From NCBI GenBank assembly GCA_010015675.1, contig ML976981.1, positions 225,071-289,070 on the forward strand: a DNA stretch of 64,000 nt, read 5' to 3'. The DNA comes from Byssothecium circinans (taxonomy: Eukaryota > Ascomycota > Dothideomycetes > Pleosporales > Massarinaceae). Both the position numbers and the translations under genes were made by a program. This document shows, one piece after another, positions 9,258-22,251 of this stretch. Under the pieces are notes generated by a model that was not told the origin of the DNA, did not search any database, and saw only the letters and a list, made by a program, of their open reading frames with translations. Within the stretch, counting starts at the first letter, position 1. Each line of letters begins with the position of its first letter.

Positions 9258-10680
9258 AGAGTGTCTCGACGCTTTGGATAGGGCGCGGCGGGTGTGTCGC
9301 ACGGATAGCTCGTTATGTAGGCCGAATTACAAGATCTTTCTTACATTTATGGCTTGTGTCTGATCGGGGTCGCACGCCGATGTTCTGCGCTCGTACTGTT
9401 GGATGTCGCGTTCTCCCACCAGCGATCGCTTCGGTGGGGGGAATCCGCGGTATAATTTCTTACTATGTGATGCGCGACAGCGACTCGCGAGGAACAGCGG
9501 TGATGTATGCGGCGGTGCCGATTTGCACAGTCCATGTACCGTAAACGGTCTCCTCGCAGCATCGCCCGCAGCTCAAAACAGCTAATCTACTGCGCTGGGC
9601 GACTGGTTGAAGACTGAACCTTGTTCTCGCCAGCTGGTCGTTCTTGACCCGAGGTCGGTGTTTCTGAGGTTGGGACTCCGACGTTAGCGTCAAGCGCGCG
9701 CGCGCGAAGCAGCGACTTTGTGGAGAAGATGAGGTTGGTGCATGTGTTGAGATGGTTGCGCAGTTGGGAGGGGAGGGGGCGGTACAGATCACTCCCTGTC
9801 TTTGATAACTGTTATTTCCTCCACCTGCTACGACCACCATCTCTGCTCCGCCTCCCTCACCGTCCCCCACTCTTCTAATGAGCACGCCCGCGTAAAATAT
9901 TAGACTGAATCTTAGGAATTGTATTAGCGGCACAAATCAATATATCTTTTCTTAATCTGCAACTATACCTTTGGATATTCACTCCGCTACGGTAATAATA
10001 TAATAAAGCCCCAATCGAAAAACACACTAGTAAAAAAAAATCAACAAATAAGGCGGTAAACAGCGGTCGATCGATAGCATGGGAGGGGCAGCGCTGTCTA
10101 TTGTCCGGAGTGGATGAAGACGAAGAACCACGAATAAAAAAATACAGCTAGCATCTCAAGCAAGGTAAAAGAAGTCAGCATGATACGCAAAGAGAGCATG
10201 AAATATGCATGGAATTAAAACTACCCCAAGTATGTGCACAGCGAAAGTATCGTCGTCTTGTTCCCTGTTCATCATCAATTACATCCATCCACTGACCCAA
10301 ACTCAAAACCGAACCAGCCCAACCCAAATCAAACTAAAGTAACAAAGTCCCCCCTCCCAAAAAAACCTTTCAAACGCATGCTAACGAGAGACGAAAGTCG
10401 AGGAGGTTCATTCAGTATGTATGTATGAGGTGCTGAGGTTTGTATCCGCTCAATGTCAATCCAAAAAGGTCCAAAAGGTCCAAAACGCTACACAAGGGGG
10501 TACGGGGGAAGCATTTGTGATGATGCAGGCCATGCGTGCAAAAAGGGATAATGGGAGTAGGCGGCAGCAGTAGGATAGTCGTACAATATATATGGTACTG
10601 CGCATCAACAAGTGCAACGAGAGGCGGGTGAGGTTTGTGAGAGATGCTGTAGAGAGAGAGAGAGGAAGGCTTGTGGGCGC
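9258..10680. other. Intergenic between convergent genes, no gene seen
   Basis: 3' flanks of the sugar transporter and EDE1. Holds a short CG dinucleotide run near 9692-9704 and an A/T-rich stretch at about 9930-10070. No convincing coding sequence. Confidence 0.5.
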
Positions 10681-13600
10681 TTATTTCGAGGTCAGGAAGT
10701 CGGCAGCCTGTGAACAATTTAGATGGTGTGATCCAGATGGCCGGTGGTCGAACCTACCATATTGATATCATAGTCGAACTTCTCCAAAGCGCCTAGAGCA
10801 TCGTTGCGAGGATATCCCATACCCGTCAGTTTCTTGAGAATCGGGTCATCATGCTCCGTTCCGGTACTGAGGGCGCGACCAAGCTGGGGCATCGTGGGTG
10901 ACTGCAGGGTAGGCGATTTAGACGATGACGCGGCAGCCTCTTCACGGTCTAGTGTGTCGAAGACCGACTTGCCGAGATCGGTCGACGCCTGTTGCGAGTT
11001 CTTCTCCTGGGATGACTCCATATTGGAGAAGATGGCATCCCAATCCTGAGAAGAAGCAGTCGGCTGCGGCGCTGCGGGTTGTCCAAAGCTCTTGGAAAGG
11101 TGCTCAAAGTCGCTGAAACTGTCGTCACCTCCGAGGGCCTTGTTCGTGGGGGTCTGTTGGGACGCCATTGTGTTGGACTTGGAGGCTGCTGGGGAGTCAA
11201 AAACGGGATCAAACTCATCATACGCATCGCGGTGCTGAGAGGAGAAGAGCTCGTCGTCAGCTTTGTCATCAGCCTCCTTGGCATCGTTCAGGTCGTCAAA
11301 GCCAGCGTCGAAGTCGTCGTTGAAGGCAGACTTGGGCTGCACTTTCGGGTCGCTTGGTGGCTGAGAAACTGCGGAGTGATAGGCGTCAGACGGAACGGTG
11401 GAGGATGGAGTGTCGGTCGGGGGTGGCGAGGTAGTCGATGCTTTGGTGGAAGAACCGCCAAAGAGAGCCGCGCCTTGCCCTCCAGACGAAGAACTGAAAG
11501 ACTTTTCTGGAGATTGCGATGTAGTCGGTGAAGTAGGGTCAGTGCGGGCCGGAAGTAGGCCTCCAAACTCAGGGGGGAATTGGTTCGAACTGCTCCTAGC
11601 CGGAACAGACGACTCGTAGCTTGGAGGAGACTTCGAGGCACTTGGAGAAGGCAACCCGCTAGCATTTGTGTCCAGACGTGTGGGTGCCGGTGGTGCAGAA
11701 TACAGATCATCGTCATCTCCATTCGCAGCCGTAGCACGAGTTTTGGGACGCTGACCGTGGCCACGGCTGGAACGATGTTGCTGGGGAGATGCAGACGTGA
11801 AGTTGTCAGCAAAGCCCTGTTCACTATTGCTATCACTGTCATCCTCGTGCTCAATGTCCTCGATGGGCGGGAATTCCTGGTTGAACTTGCTGGTGGAGGG
11901 GACCGAGGTGCCGGTACCATTAGAGTCAGGACGAGCAGGGCCAAACCCAGCAAAAGCGGCATCGAAGTCAACCTTTTGACCAGGACGAGGCTGGTCATTG
12001 GGCAGAGAGAATGGATCCGAGCGACTGTTGGCTTTGCTTTGCTCGCTGAAACTGCTACCTCCCGTGGGCATCTGCTGCAATGGCGAGCTAGTATCCCTAG
12101 GGAAAGCACCAGGAACATCTTTGTTTAGAGGACCTCCAAAGCCGGAGAAGGCGTCTTTGCGATCCTCAGCCTTGGAAGCGGACCTAGCGTCGCTAGTGAT
12201 GCTAGCGCTAGGAGAGGCAGTCGTGTTCCTATCGAAAAGAGAAGGAACAAAGTTATCCGTCTCAGTACGCTCAGTATCGGCACGCTCAACAGGAGGTTTC
12301 TCAGGCACAGGTGTGCTAGCGGGGGAGGCTTGGGAAATAGTCGGCGTCTCGTTGCCCGGGGCACCAGGCCCGCCATACCTACTAGCAGGCGCCGAGACCT
12401 TGACGGACGAACTGAACGAGTCGGATCGTGGCAAGTCATTCCTCAAAGGTAAGAAAGAAGAGCCAAACTGACGCGACTCTGGAGGCGCAGGCAGTTCGCC
12501 GACACGTGGAGACTCTTGATGGAAAGACAGAGGAGGCGAAGTTGATGGAGTGGGAACATCAGGACCTTCGCTGGAGCGCACAGATTGACCAGAAGGATGA
12601 GAGAAGTTCGGAGTATGGCTCTGGGTGCCCGACGGGAATTGGACGGGAGGCGCGCTTGTTGCCGGCGAACCGAAAGATCCAAACAAGCTATCGAAGTCTT
12701 TGTGCGGGCCATCGCGTGGTGCAAAGCCAGACGGGGACATGGCATTCTCGGCAGCAGGCTGAGGCGACTTTCGGAAGAAGGGATTCGTGTTATGACTGGC
12801 GGTAGACGCAGCAGGGCTAGCGACACCCGGAGTGGCTGCCGGTGTGTTGCGAGCTTCCCCAGTACCCTTGCTCAATTCATTCATCTCGTTCTTGATCTTA
12901 TCCCGCTCTCCCTCGTTTGTGGAAAGCTGCTTCTTGTTGATGGCAACCATGCCCTTTTGCTGTCGAGCATCATTCCTCATCTTCTCGAGTTGGGGTCGGA
13001 GAGCTGCAACCTCTGCATTTGCCTGACGGATGCGCTCCTTCAGGTTGTTGTTCTCGCGTTGGTCTGCTTCAAAGGCGCCGCCGACTTGCCGGTGCTGATT
13101 CTGGACTTCCTGCAGTTGTGCTTCGATAACGGAAAGGTCATGTTGCAACTTGCGACTCTCGTTCCGTGACGCCGCCAGTCGATCCTCGAGTGCTTTTACA
13201 TCCTTGACCTCCTTCTCGTATGCGGTTTTGAATTGCGTGAGTCGAACCTCGAGCTCTCGCTTCTGGCTGGTCACGCTGTTCAAATCGCTCTCCGTAACTC
13301 CCTTCTTGTTCTGCACCTCTTGCATCTGATTCCTCAAAGTGGTCATCTGGTTCGACATATTGGCTAGCTCGGTTGAATCTTGTGTTAGCTTCTTGTTGAT
13401 CTCTGGGTCGCTCTCACCCAGAAGATCATCCATGGCAGATGGTGGCCCACGTTGCTGCGGCACAGACGATGCAGATGCACCCGTTGATTGGGAGGTGAGA
13501 GTCTGGCCAAACGACGACGTAGGCATGAAGGGCTTAAATGTCGAAGCGGGATTACGCGGCACCGGTTGGAATGGATGTGGTGACGTTGGTGAAGCAGTCT

Positions 13601-15125
13601 TGCTTGCGAAAGGGTCGTTGTCAAACGGTTTAGGGAATGAATTTGAGCCACCTGTGGATTGTTGAAGCTGTACGGGGGCGGTGGCTGGTGCAGGCGTGGA
13701 GAAAGCATCCAAGCCGAATAGGTCGTCTGCTGCCGATTTAGTTAGAGGAGCAGCTGGTGGTGGTTCTTGGGCAGGGATTGACGGCGCCCGAGATTGATTG
13801 CGCATGCTTGGAGGGATGAGATTTGGAGGTAAACTGGCGGGTAGCGCCGTGCGGTCCTGTTTCCGCTGTTGGCGGATGAGGTACATGGCAACAGCGAATT
13901 CGTCCCTGGACAACTGCCCCTCTGAGTTGATATCGGCCAAGTCCCAAATGCCAGCAAGAACATCTTCGGGAAGACCTGAGTCGCTGAAGAAGTGCACGGC
14001 CTGGTCTCCAGTTATGAAACCCCGGCCGGTCGTGTCCACTTTGTTGAAAAGGTTGTCATAAGACGTTTTCTCTTGTGGGCTAATCAGCCAATCACTCCCT
14101 GTTGCTTGCGGTTGCGGTTGCGGTTGCGTGGTGCCAAAAGCTGTTCTCAGCGGGCTCTGTTGCGGCTGTTGTCCACTGAACTGGCGGGGGATGGGTGCGT
14201 TTCCAGGTGGTGGAGGAGCTCTTCGTGCGGCAGCCTCGTAGAGACCCGCAGGCAGTGTGCTGGGCACCTGCTTCATAGCCCCCGTCCGCACTGAGGCTAG
14301 CAGATGCATAGCGATGATGAATTCGGTCACTACGAGAGCACCACGCTGTTCCGTGTCGGCAAGGTTCCATATGCGCCCCAGTGTTTCATTAGGCAACCGA
14401 GCCTTTTCAAATATCTGTTTCGCGTTCTCCCCTGGGTTGAGTCAGCCTATATCGTCTTGTATATGATCGGAGGCTATACCTGAGAGGAGACCATTGACAG
14501 CGCCCGACTTCTCAAACAGACCAGCATACTCGGCGGCTTTGGCGGGAGACAGCGGCGGCACACGAATCGGGCCGCTGCCACTTATCTGAGGCTGCAGGCC
14601 GCTGATCTGCGGTTGTAGGGGACCTGGTGGAGGTTGTGCAAAGCTGGGCGCAGTGGAGGGGGCAGCGGGGACATTGAGGCCTTCAAACTTGGCAAGCGGT
14701 GCAGCTACAGCTGTCAGTAAGCTCCCAACCCACGGTTACAGAATGCACATGTGGCCACCTACGCTTAAAAGCCAGATCGGGCGTGGGATCTCTGCCGGCC
14801 TGGTAGTGACCGATCAGACGCAGCACCTGGCAGAAGCCCGACGAGGTCAACAGCCCGCGGTTCTCCGTGTCTGCAATCTGCCATATCTCGCCCAGCACGG
14901 CCGGCGCCAACTTGGTCCGCTCGAAGAACTTGACGGCGACCTCGCCTGTGATGACGCCGAGCTTCTCGGTGTCGGCCTGCTGGAAGAGGTACTGGAATGC
15001 ACGCTTCTCGTCGGGCGAGAGGTTGAGGATGGGGTGGTCTGCGCAAATCAGCTCTTCTATTCCTTCTCCATCGTCTGTGTGGGAGGCTGCCTACTCAATT
15101 CACCGCCCGCCGCGACATCCGCCAT
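10681..15125 (-). CDS. EDE1: Ede1-like EH-domain endocytic scaffold with UBA domain
   Basis: Early-arriving scaffold of clathrin-mediated endocytosis (Eps15 homologue) at the cell cortex. Five exons: 15095-15125, 14763-15038, 14480-14704, 10758-14431 and 10681-10707; all phases agree and give 1410 residues, close to yeast Ede1. Three EH domains lie at about residues 10-100, 150-245 and 290-365, each with an EF-hand-like loop and a tryptophan (IWQIADTENRG, IWNLADTEQRG, IWDLADINSEG). A coiled coil follows at about 520-690, then a long Ser/Pro-rich tail with DPF-like motifs (NDPFA, SDPFS). The C-terminal UBA domain (LTGMGYPRNDALGALEKF) is completed by the 27-nt last exon encoding AADFLTSK, which an unspliced reading misses. 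The first donor could be nine bases further upstream. Confidence 0.95.
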
Positions 15126-15615
15126 GGCTGTTGGGATGTGCAACGGAGCTCAACGGCGATGGGAGGCTGAAGCTCTGGGGGCGCTGGCGATGGCGATGGC
15201 GGCCGCTGTGCTGTCGTGCAATCGGGAGGCGGGGGCTTGACAACTGTGCAGGCAGCCGATGTCAGTCAGAGGCAGAACTCGGGCTGGCGGGCTTCACGTT
15301 CAAGACTCAACGAGAGTGAGAGTAAATGCACCCGGGAGCGAGATGGGCGGCTAGAAATGCTGCAGCTGTACGGTGAGCTGTCTGGATGAAGACCAGGAGC
15401 GTCGCGCGCGGAGTCGGCAGCGAAGTCCAGTCCAAAGCTCGAACTGGGGATTCCCAGCTGGCCTGTCACGATGCGATTGGCCACGCCTTGCATGCATCAT
15501 CATCCATCACCTGCCTCCCGGCTTGCATCGAACGTTGAACAATTCATCATCTCCATCTTGCTGACTGACATGTATTTCAACCAGAGGTGTATAGGTACAA
15601 AAAAAAACAAAAATC
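15126..15615. other. EDE1 promoter region / 3' flank of the NRPS-like gene
   Basis: 490 bp between the EDE1 start and the stop of the upstream gene on the same strand. No gene seen. Confidence 0.5.
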
Positions 15616-18600
15616 CTATACCCCTTTAGATGGCCCCAAGCATACCCTCAACCTCCCAAGCACATCCACCACCTCCCCTCCCGCATCAACACCTACACAG
15701 TCTCCCTCATCAACTCCCGCCCCTTCATACACCTGCATCTGACTCTCAAGCATCCCCTTCTCCATATAATGCCCCACCCTCGCCTCCATCCGCTTCTCCA
15801 ACACCTCCCTCTCACTCTGCAAATCTACAAACACGATGCTAGTATCTTCACCATTTAGCTCCCGCAACTGATCCCTATAACTTCTCCGCAACGCCGAACA
15901 AGCAACCACCACTGTTTCATACCCGAGCAGATCCAGCGTCTCTATCGCGCGTCGCTTGATCCGTTCCAGCCAGGGAACGCGATCGGCGTCTGAGAGCGCG
16001 ATGCCAGATGCCATTTGGGAGACGGCTGAGAAGGTGTGTAGGTCGTCGGCTTCGACAAGGCGGCGTTGAGTTTGCGGGAGAGGAGCTGTGCGACCGTGGT
16101 CTTTCCACTGCCACAAGGACCGGCCAGTACGATGACGCTTTTGGCCTTTTTGCTCTCAGTGCCTTCTGAGGGCGCTTTCCATGCAGTGGCGAGGAACCTG
16201 TCCACGAACTTGGCGACGAAGGCTTGATCCAACACGGGTGCATCGGCGAGCGCGGGAGAGTACTTACGCGCCGTTGTGGTCGCGAACGTCCGGGTACTCG
16301 AAGGCAGACTATCTTTGTCGTATTTCGAGGCGAAGAAGTCTACGAGCTTGATTGGAGGGTTGATAATCGGGTCTTGGGATGACGCCCGGAGCCTGCGAAC
16401 CCATTCCTTGGGCTCCACGTCATCGAACTTCAAGCCTGCATTTCTGAGCGCGGGAAGGAGATCCTCTGTCCAGCGGAAAGTTTTCGCGTTTGTGACATTT
16501 GCAATGATGGGCCCGGCGTCTGACAATGCGATCTCGGTCACTGCCCTCGCAACAACGTCGACTGGAGTCCACGATGGCGTCTCTGATAATCTTGGAAGCG
16601 CGCCAATTGTGAGAGCACTTTGCATCATCAGAGGGATGCCCTCGGTGGCGTTCCAGACGCCGTGGGCGGTATCCGCTACGATCTGACCCACTCGCAGCAC
16701 TCTGGCCCGGATACCTGTCGCCTTTGCTGCTTCCATACAAAGATTCTCGGCCACAAGCTTGGACTGGGCATAACCCATTTCCTGCGCCCACGATAATTCG
16801 GGTAGAGATTCTGGAGCTTCTGGAACTGGACATCGAGATACTGTGCTAACAGAAGAGCAGAAGTCGAAAGATGCAGGCCTAGGTCCAGATGCAGCGTGAC
16901 ACAAATCAAGAAGATGACGAACGCCGGCAATGCAATCTTTCTCAAATGAAGAGAGTGCTAAGTTGAAGTTGACGGACCAAGCGCAGTGGATCACCTAAGT
17001 TGGTATAAAGTCAGCAAAACTTCTCAAGAGAGGCGTCGGTGTAGATCGTCTTAGTTGCAGAGTATCTCAGATTCTTAGGGGAGTACTTACACTGCGCAAA
17101 TCCCGCGTAAGATCGGAATAGACCGCGTCGGAGAGACCTAGGCGAGGCTTCGAGAGGTCAGACGGGAGTGCGGTGAGTTTCGTTCGTGCAGAAAGAGGAA
17201 GCGTGTGATAGATGCTACGTTGGAGTAGAGACTTCTGAACGCGTCGCTTCGCTTCTTCAGGGCTACGCGCTCGAACGAGGCAGTAGACTTTGACAACGTC
17301 GGGACAGATAGCGAGTTGAGCGGCGACGTGGGCACCTAGTGAGCCGGTGCTGCCTGTGACGACCTAGGCTGATGTTAGCACGGGAACTTGGATTTGGTGT
17401 CGATTGTACTGTTTTGGAGTAAACACATGGTTGTACATACCATTGAATAACTCCGCGCCCTCTCAAACACCCCATACTTCTCAATCAACGCCTTCATGTC
17501 ATCCTCAACCGCCGTCTTCACCGCCGCCTCCCCCGTCCTCAAACCCAACAAATGTCTACTCAAAGCCGCAATCGAAGGATATTCGAACACAACATTCTGA
17601 CCCAGCTTCTTCCCGCCAATATCCACCGTCCTGAGGATCTGCGTGCGCATCTGTATAGACTGCAAAGAATCGAGCCCCAGGGCGAAGAAGTCAGCATCCT
17701 TGTCAATACCCCGGGCTTCAGGCAACGACTCCCCAACGACCTTTTGCACAAAGTCCTCCAACTCAGACAACGACAAGGTTTTTCAGATTCCCCGAAGACG
17801 TCGCCAAGCTATCATACACGTCGTCGATTTCCGCGGCAAACTTCTTGTAGAAGGCTTGCCGGATGACACTCCCCTTATCCGTCCTCGGGAACTCGCAGTC
17901 GTGCGGGAGGATCTTGATCATATCTCTCGAGATGCAAGCGTAGGCCTCCACAGCGCGATTCGCCTTCTCGATCACGGGGAAGATCTCCTCGAGAACATCT
18001 TCGTCCGTCCATCCCTTCACTGCCGGCGAGGCCACAACCAGCATGCCCAGACACGGTCTCCCCGCGCCAAACACGATCGTCTCCGTGACAGCCCTGTGCG
18101 ATCGAATCATACCCTCCATCATGACTGTATTGAACTTCTCGCCATTCTCCAGAGCAATCGTGTCGTCTAGTCTGGCAATATACTTCCATGCGCCGGGGAT
18201 ACTGGGATGGGGCTCGAAAAGGTCTTTGGTGTGGTAGCTGCCGTCTGGTCTGTTGGAGGCGACTTTCGAGGGCCAGCCGTCCGTCACTGTGCATTCGAAG
18301 AGGTTGGGGCCTTGGGGGACCCATTTGAGGAAGGGTTTGAGTTTGGCGCTTTCGCGGACGTAGTTCCAGGCTTTGTCGCCTGGGGGGCGGAAGGATGTCA
18401 TTAGTTGGCCGACTTCGGTGCTGCGGCGGCGGTTAGCTCGTGCATGGCTAAGATGAGGAGGAGGAACTGGTGTTGGAAAGTCTTACGCTCCGTAATGTCC
18501 AACGAGATTGACGCCTTTCTCAACTAGCAAGTCGCCCAAGGTATCCGGGCATGCGCTCCCGCCATACATGACGATCTTCAGGTCCTTGAGTAACTGGATG

Positions 18601-19583
18601 CCCTCGTCGGTCTCAGCGAGTAACTTGAGCGCATACGGCACGCCGTAGAAGATCTCGAAATCGTGCTTCCGGAGAATACTAGTGAGATAGGGTTGCGTGA
18701 GCGGGAGGTCTGCATTGTAGAGATGGATGGATCTGCACGAGTAGATGGCACGGAAGAAATTGCAGATGCCGTGGTTATGGTAGAGGGGGAGTGTGATGAA
18801 GGCTTTCATGTTCATGCAGAGGGCGTAGTTTGCGATTGTGCTTTTGTGGGGCTGGTAGATGGGTTTGGGGAGTCCCGTTGAGCCTGGTCGGTGTAAGTTG
18901 CTGAGTTAGCTGCATCGATGGGTGGAGAGAGGTCACGTACCACTGGAGTGGATGATGAAGGCGGTATTGAGGGTCTCGACTGCTGGGTCTAGTTGCCGAT
19001 CCATTTGCGTATCCGCATGGATGTCAATCGCGAAGTCATAGGTCGACTGATCCGCAATCTCATTGATGTGGAGACTCGGCATCGTCTTCTGTACATTCTC
19101 GGCCATTGACCTGAATCTTGGATCTGCCAGTAAATAGGCTGCCCCGGTCGTCTCTACGAGAGATTCGATGGCTTCCTGCGAGATACGGGTAGATAGGAAT
19201 AGGATAGTGTGACCTAACTTCGCCAGTGCGAGCATAGTGACGAGATAGTCTAGATTGGAGGGGCCGAGCAAGGCGACGGTTATAGGTTTGGTCGCTGATG
19301 AAGTTCGCGTCGGTATCCATGACTGGTAATGCCTCGCTACGCGGTATGCGAAAACGTCTAGTCGTCGCACGGAGTAGTCGACGAAGTCGATGCCGGACGA
19401 TGGGTATGAGACGATGATGGCGTGAGGGTTGGTTCGTGCGCGATGCCGTACAAGCCCATCGACGGTGTGAATTGAAGACTCATCGAGAGTGGTTGAGGTC
19501 TCTTCAATACTCTGCTGTACTGGAGCTTTCAGTGTCGTGTGGACGGGTGAGGCTGTTGGTACGGCAATCTGAGCAGGCGCCAT
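15616..19583 (-). CDS. NRPS-like A-T-R reductase with C-terminal gluconokinase-like domain; two frame breaks
   Basis: Carboxylic-acid-reducing NRPS-like enzyme. Exons: 18941-19583, 18487-18883, 17441-18420, 17091-17363, 15616-16994; four introns of 57-96 nt. Once each break is allowed one base, all phases close and give 1223 residues. Adenylation domain: HSSGGSTGLPKP (about 209-221), YNADLP and YIARLDDTI. Carrier domain: DFFALGLDSLQ, pantetheine Ser near 598. Thioester reductase domain: VVTGSTGSLGAHVAAQL (NAD(P) loop near 675) and YAQSK (catalytic Tyr/Lys near 840). It runs on in frame into a P-loop, GPCGSGKTTVAQLL (near 1057), then gluconokinase signatures VEADDLH, MASGIALSDADRVPWL and VVVACSALRRSYRDQLR. 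Breaks: T5 run at 17779-17783 (one base too many) and about 16058-16064 (one too few). The upstream ATG at 19631 lies in an ATC-repeat leader and was not chosen. Confidence 0.82.
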
Positions 19584-20108
19584 AATGATGATGATGATGA
19601 TGATGATAGGAAAAATAGAATTGAAGTCCAACGAAACAACGAGGTCGACATCCTCCCTCTACCTTCTTGAAGACAGTCACTTTATTATCTCGACTATACT
19701 CATCTCCAACCCCAACAGCGGAATTGTCTCTTCACAACAAGGAAGACCCCATATTTCCGTTAGCGCAATCCACTGTCAATCTTTTCGCAGGGAGTTGGGC
19801 CGGATATGCTCCTGATTGGTCGGATTCGCAAAGACCCCGGAAGTGTCAACACCGGCAGAAGAGCCGGCTTGTAAGTTTGAACACCTTCCGACCGATCAAC
19901 TGCTGTAAAGTGGAATCCCGTTTCCCGGAAATCTGCATGTCTCCGCAATGAACCCCCGTGGGGTCAGTAATTCCCCCGCAAAGCCAAGGCGAACAGCTCA
20001 TGCTATATAGGCCGACCATGCCTTGGTAGCTGGCTCGATGGTAGCATATCCTCGCTACCGCTTTTCCTTCAAGATCCTCTTTTTTGAAAAGATTGCTCTT
20101 CTCTTGTG
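19584..20108. other. Divergent promoter of the NRPS-like gene and MFS transporter
   Basis: 525 bp between two start codons. It holds an ATG/CAT trinucleotide run at about 19584-19607 next to the NRPS-like start, a CCCCGTGGGG near-palindrome around 19953, and a TATATA box at 20004-20009 serving the transporter. The arrangement favours co-regulation. Confidence 0.5.
20004..20009 (+). promoter_or_regulatory. TATA box of the MFS transporter
   Basis: TATATA, 105 bp before the ATG at 20109. Confidence 0.45.
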
Positions 20109-21893
20109 ATGGCTGCCACCGATACGAAGAGCGAGATCCAGTTCGCGGAAGACTCACCCGATGCCATGGACGCGACCAAGCCAAGCCGAATCATCCAGAT
20201 CGACAACTTCCAGGTCCTAGGCCTCGATCCCGATGATGCGGAGTTCTACATCAATTTCGGCGAGGAGAAGAGGAAGCGGGTGATCCACAAGGTACCATAC
20301 GCCACGTCTCGAAAAAAAATGTCGGGGAAATTTTGACTCATCGTGCAGGTCGACATACGTTTGATCCCTATGCTCGCCGTGCTTTATCTTATTTCTCACA
20401 TCGACCGTGCCAACATCGGGAATGCAAAGATTGAGGGTCTCGCTGAAGATCTCAATCTGAGCGATGTGCAGTGGAATGTGGTGTTGTCGGTCTTCTTCGT
20501 GCCCTATGTACTCCTTGAGGTGCCATCCAACATGCTGCTCAAGAAATTCAAACGCCCATCGGTATACCTCGGCATCTTAGTCACAATATGGGGTATTATC
20601 ATGACGATGATGGGGGTGGTGAAGAACTTTGCGGGCTTGTTGGTGACGCGGATTCTGCTTGGCACTTTTGAGTGAGTCTTTTCAACCCCCACTGGCAAGT
20701 GTAACTGGACGGCATGGCTAATAGATATGATCTCAGGGCTGGATTCTACCCCGGCGCTGTGTATCTCTGCTCGTACTGGTATATGCCGAAAGACCTTGCG
20801 ACTCGGATTTCGTACTTCTATTGCACGTCTGCTTTGTCCGGCGCTTTTTCTGGGTTACTGGCGGCCGCTATTGCGAAGATGGATGGTGTGGGAGGTTATG
20901 AAGGTTGGAGATGGTTAGTCGCCTCGCTCCTCATCTAGGTCATCATCTGACACTGTCCAGGATCTTCCTTCTCGAAGGCATAGTGACCGTCTTCCTCGGC
21001 ATCTCTTGCTTCTTCCTCTTGATCGACTCGCCCCAGCTGTCAACAAGGTGGTTGCGCCCTGAAGAGATCCGATTTCTGGAACTTCAAAGGTTCATCAAAG
21101 ACGGAGGCCGCTTCCGGGAGGAGAAACAGAGCACGGTCCATCGGAGAGATCTCAAGATGGTACTGTGCAACTGGCGATTGTACATGCAGGCGTACATCCT
21201 ACTTTGCATCTCGGCCTGCTCTTACGGTCCGTCTTCGTCGTTGGTTTCCTTCAGACCAATGCTGATATCGCTATAGGAACGAAGTTCACGCTGCCGAGCA
21301 TAACCAAGTCCATGGGATTCTCGAATACAAATGCCCAACTGCTGACCGTGCCACCATACGTTGCGGGCGCCATATCTGCAATCGTGTTCTCGAAGCTTTC
21401 GGATCGATTCTACTGGCGCCTTCCTTTCGTCGCGATCCCATTGGCGTTCATCTTCATCGGATACGGCGTCGTCCTGTCGTTCGATGGCAACCTGGGTGGT
21501 AACATCGGAGCGTCCTTCTTCGCCATCATCCTTACCTGCATTGGGATCTATCCAGTTCAGCCTGCTGGTTCGTCTTGGGCTGCCAACAATCTGGCGCCCT
21601 CCTCACGGCGCGCCATTGGTGTTGCTTTCAACATTTGTGTCGGCAACATCGGTGGTGTTATAGGGTCGTACATGTATCTCGAATCGGAAAAGCCAAAGTA
21701 CTACACCGGGTTTGGACTATCTTGTGCTTTTGGCGCAAGCGGGTTTCTCATTGCTTTCCTGCTGGAAGCGAGCTACAAGTGGGGAAACGCAAGGAAGGCT
21801 AGGATGTCCGAAGATGAAGTTCGAGCGACATATACTGACGAGCAGTTGATGGACATGGGAGACAAATCTCCCCTCTTTAAATATACTCTGTAG
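20109..21893 (+). CDS. MFS transporter, anion:cation symporter (allantoate permease/Dal5) family
   Basis: Membrane transporter of 521 residues for a small organic anion (family members carry allantoate, nicotinate, pantothenate, biotin or other carboxylates). Five exons: 20109-20291, 20349-20671, 20737-20913, 20961-21226, 21277-21893; introns of 47-65 nt. A polar N-terminal tail precedes about 12 membrane segments. The family signature SHIDRANIGNAKIEGL follows segment 1; VPSNMLLKKFKRP is the loop after segment 2; GTFEAGFYPGAVYLCSYWY is segment 4; WRWIFLLEGIVTVFLG is segment 6. The C-terminal half ends with WGNARKARM and a short acidic tail. It shares a promoter with the NRPS-like reductase, so it may export the product or import a precursor; this is inference from position. 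Confidence 0.92.
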
Positions 21894-22251
21894 GGAGGTC
21901 AGGTGTTTAAAGGACTCTCGCTAAATAAGCTCGAGTAGTGTTCGGAGGTGTTGCACACTTTGTATGTCAGAGATATGGAAAAGCTTCCCCACAGGTTCGG
22001 CCTGCTGAGTGCTGCAAGAATTTGCATCTAGTAATGTTATTTTAGAGTGGAGGTAACTCATATTAACGAACTGAAAAGTTGACCCTTCGTATTCGCCCGC
22101 CTCCTACGCCAATTGAGAGATCTGACACGGACGGCCAGTCAAACTACCACTGCAACTAGGGAACCGTATCTAGAGTGATTACGCCTCACCTACGATGGGT
22201 CAGTCCTCATCGACAACTTCACCCCAACATCTCCACACCCTCACCACACTC
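21894..22251. other. Intergenic between convergent genes
   Basis: 358 bp holding 3' flanks of the MFS transporter and the FAD oxidoreductase. Nothing else seen. Confidence 0.5.

Noticed and set aside
17763..17850. Small intron (GTGTAT...CTGAG) instead of a frame break in the NRPS-like gene
   Set aside because: It would remove DDVYDSLA, which reads as normal linker, and its acceptor is poor; kept as an alternative to test.
19584..19631. Upstream ATG for the NRPS-like gene giving a run of isoleucines
   Set aside because: The added residues come from an ATC microsatellite in the leader; the ATG at 19583 fits the family better.
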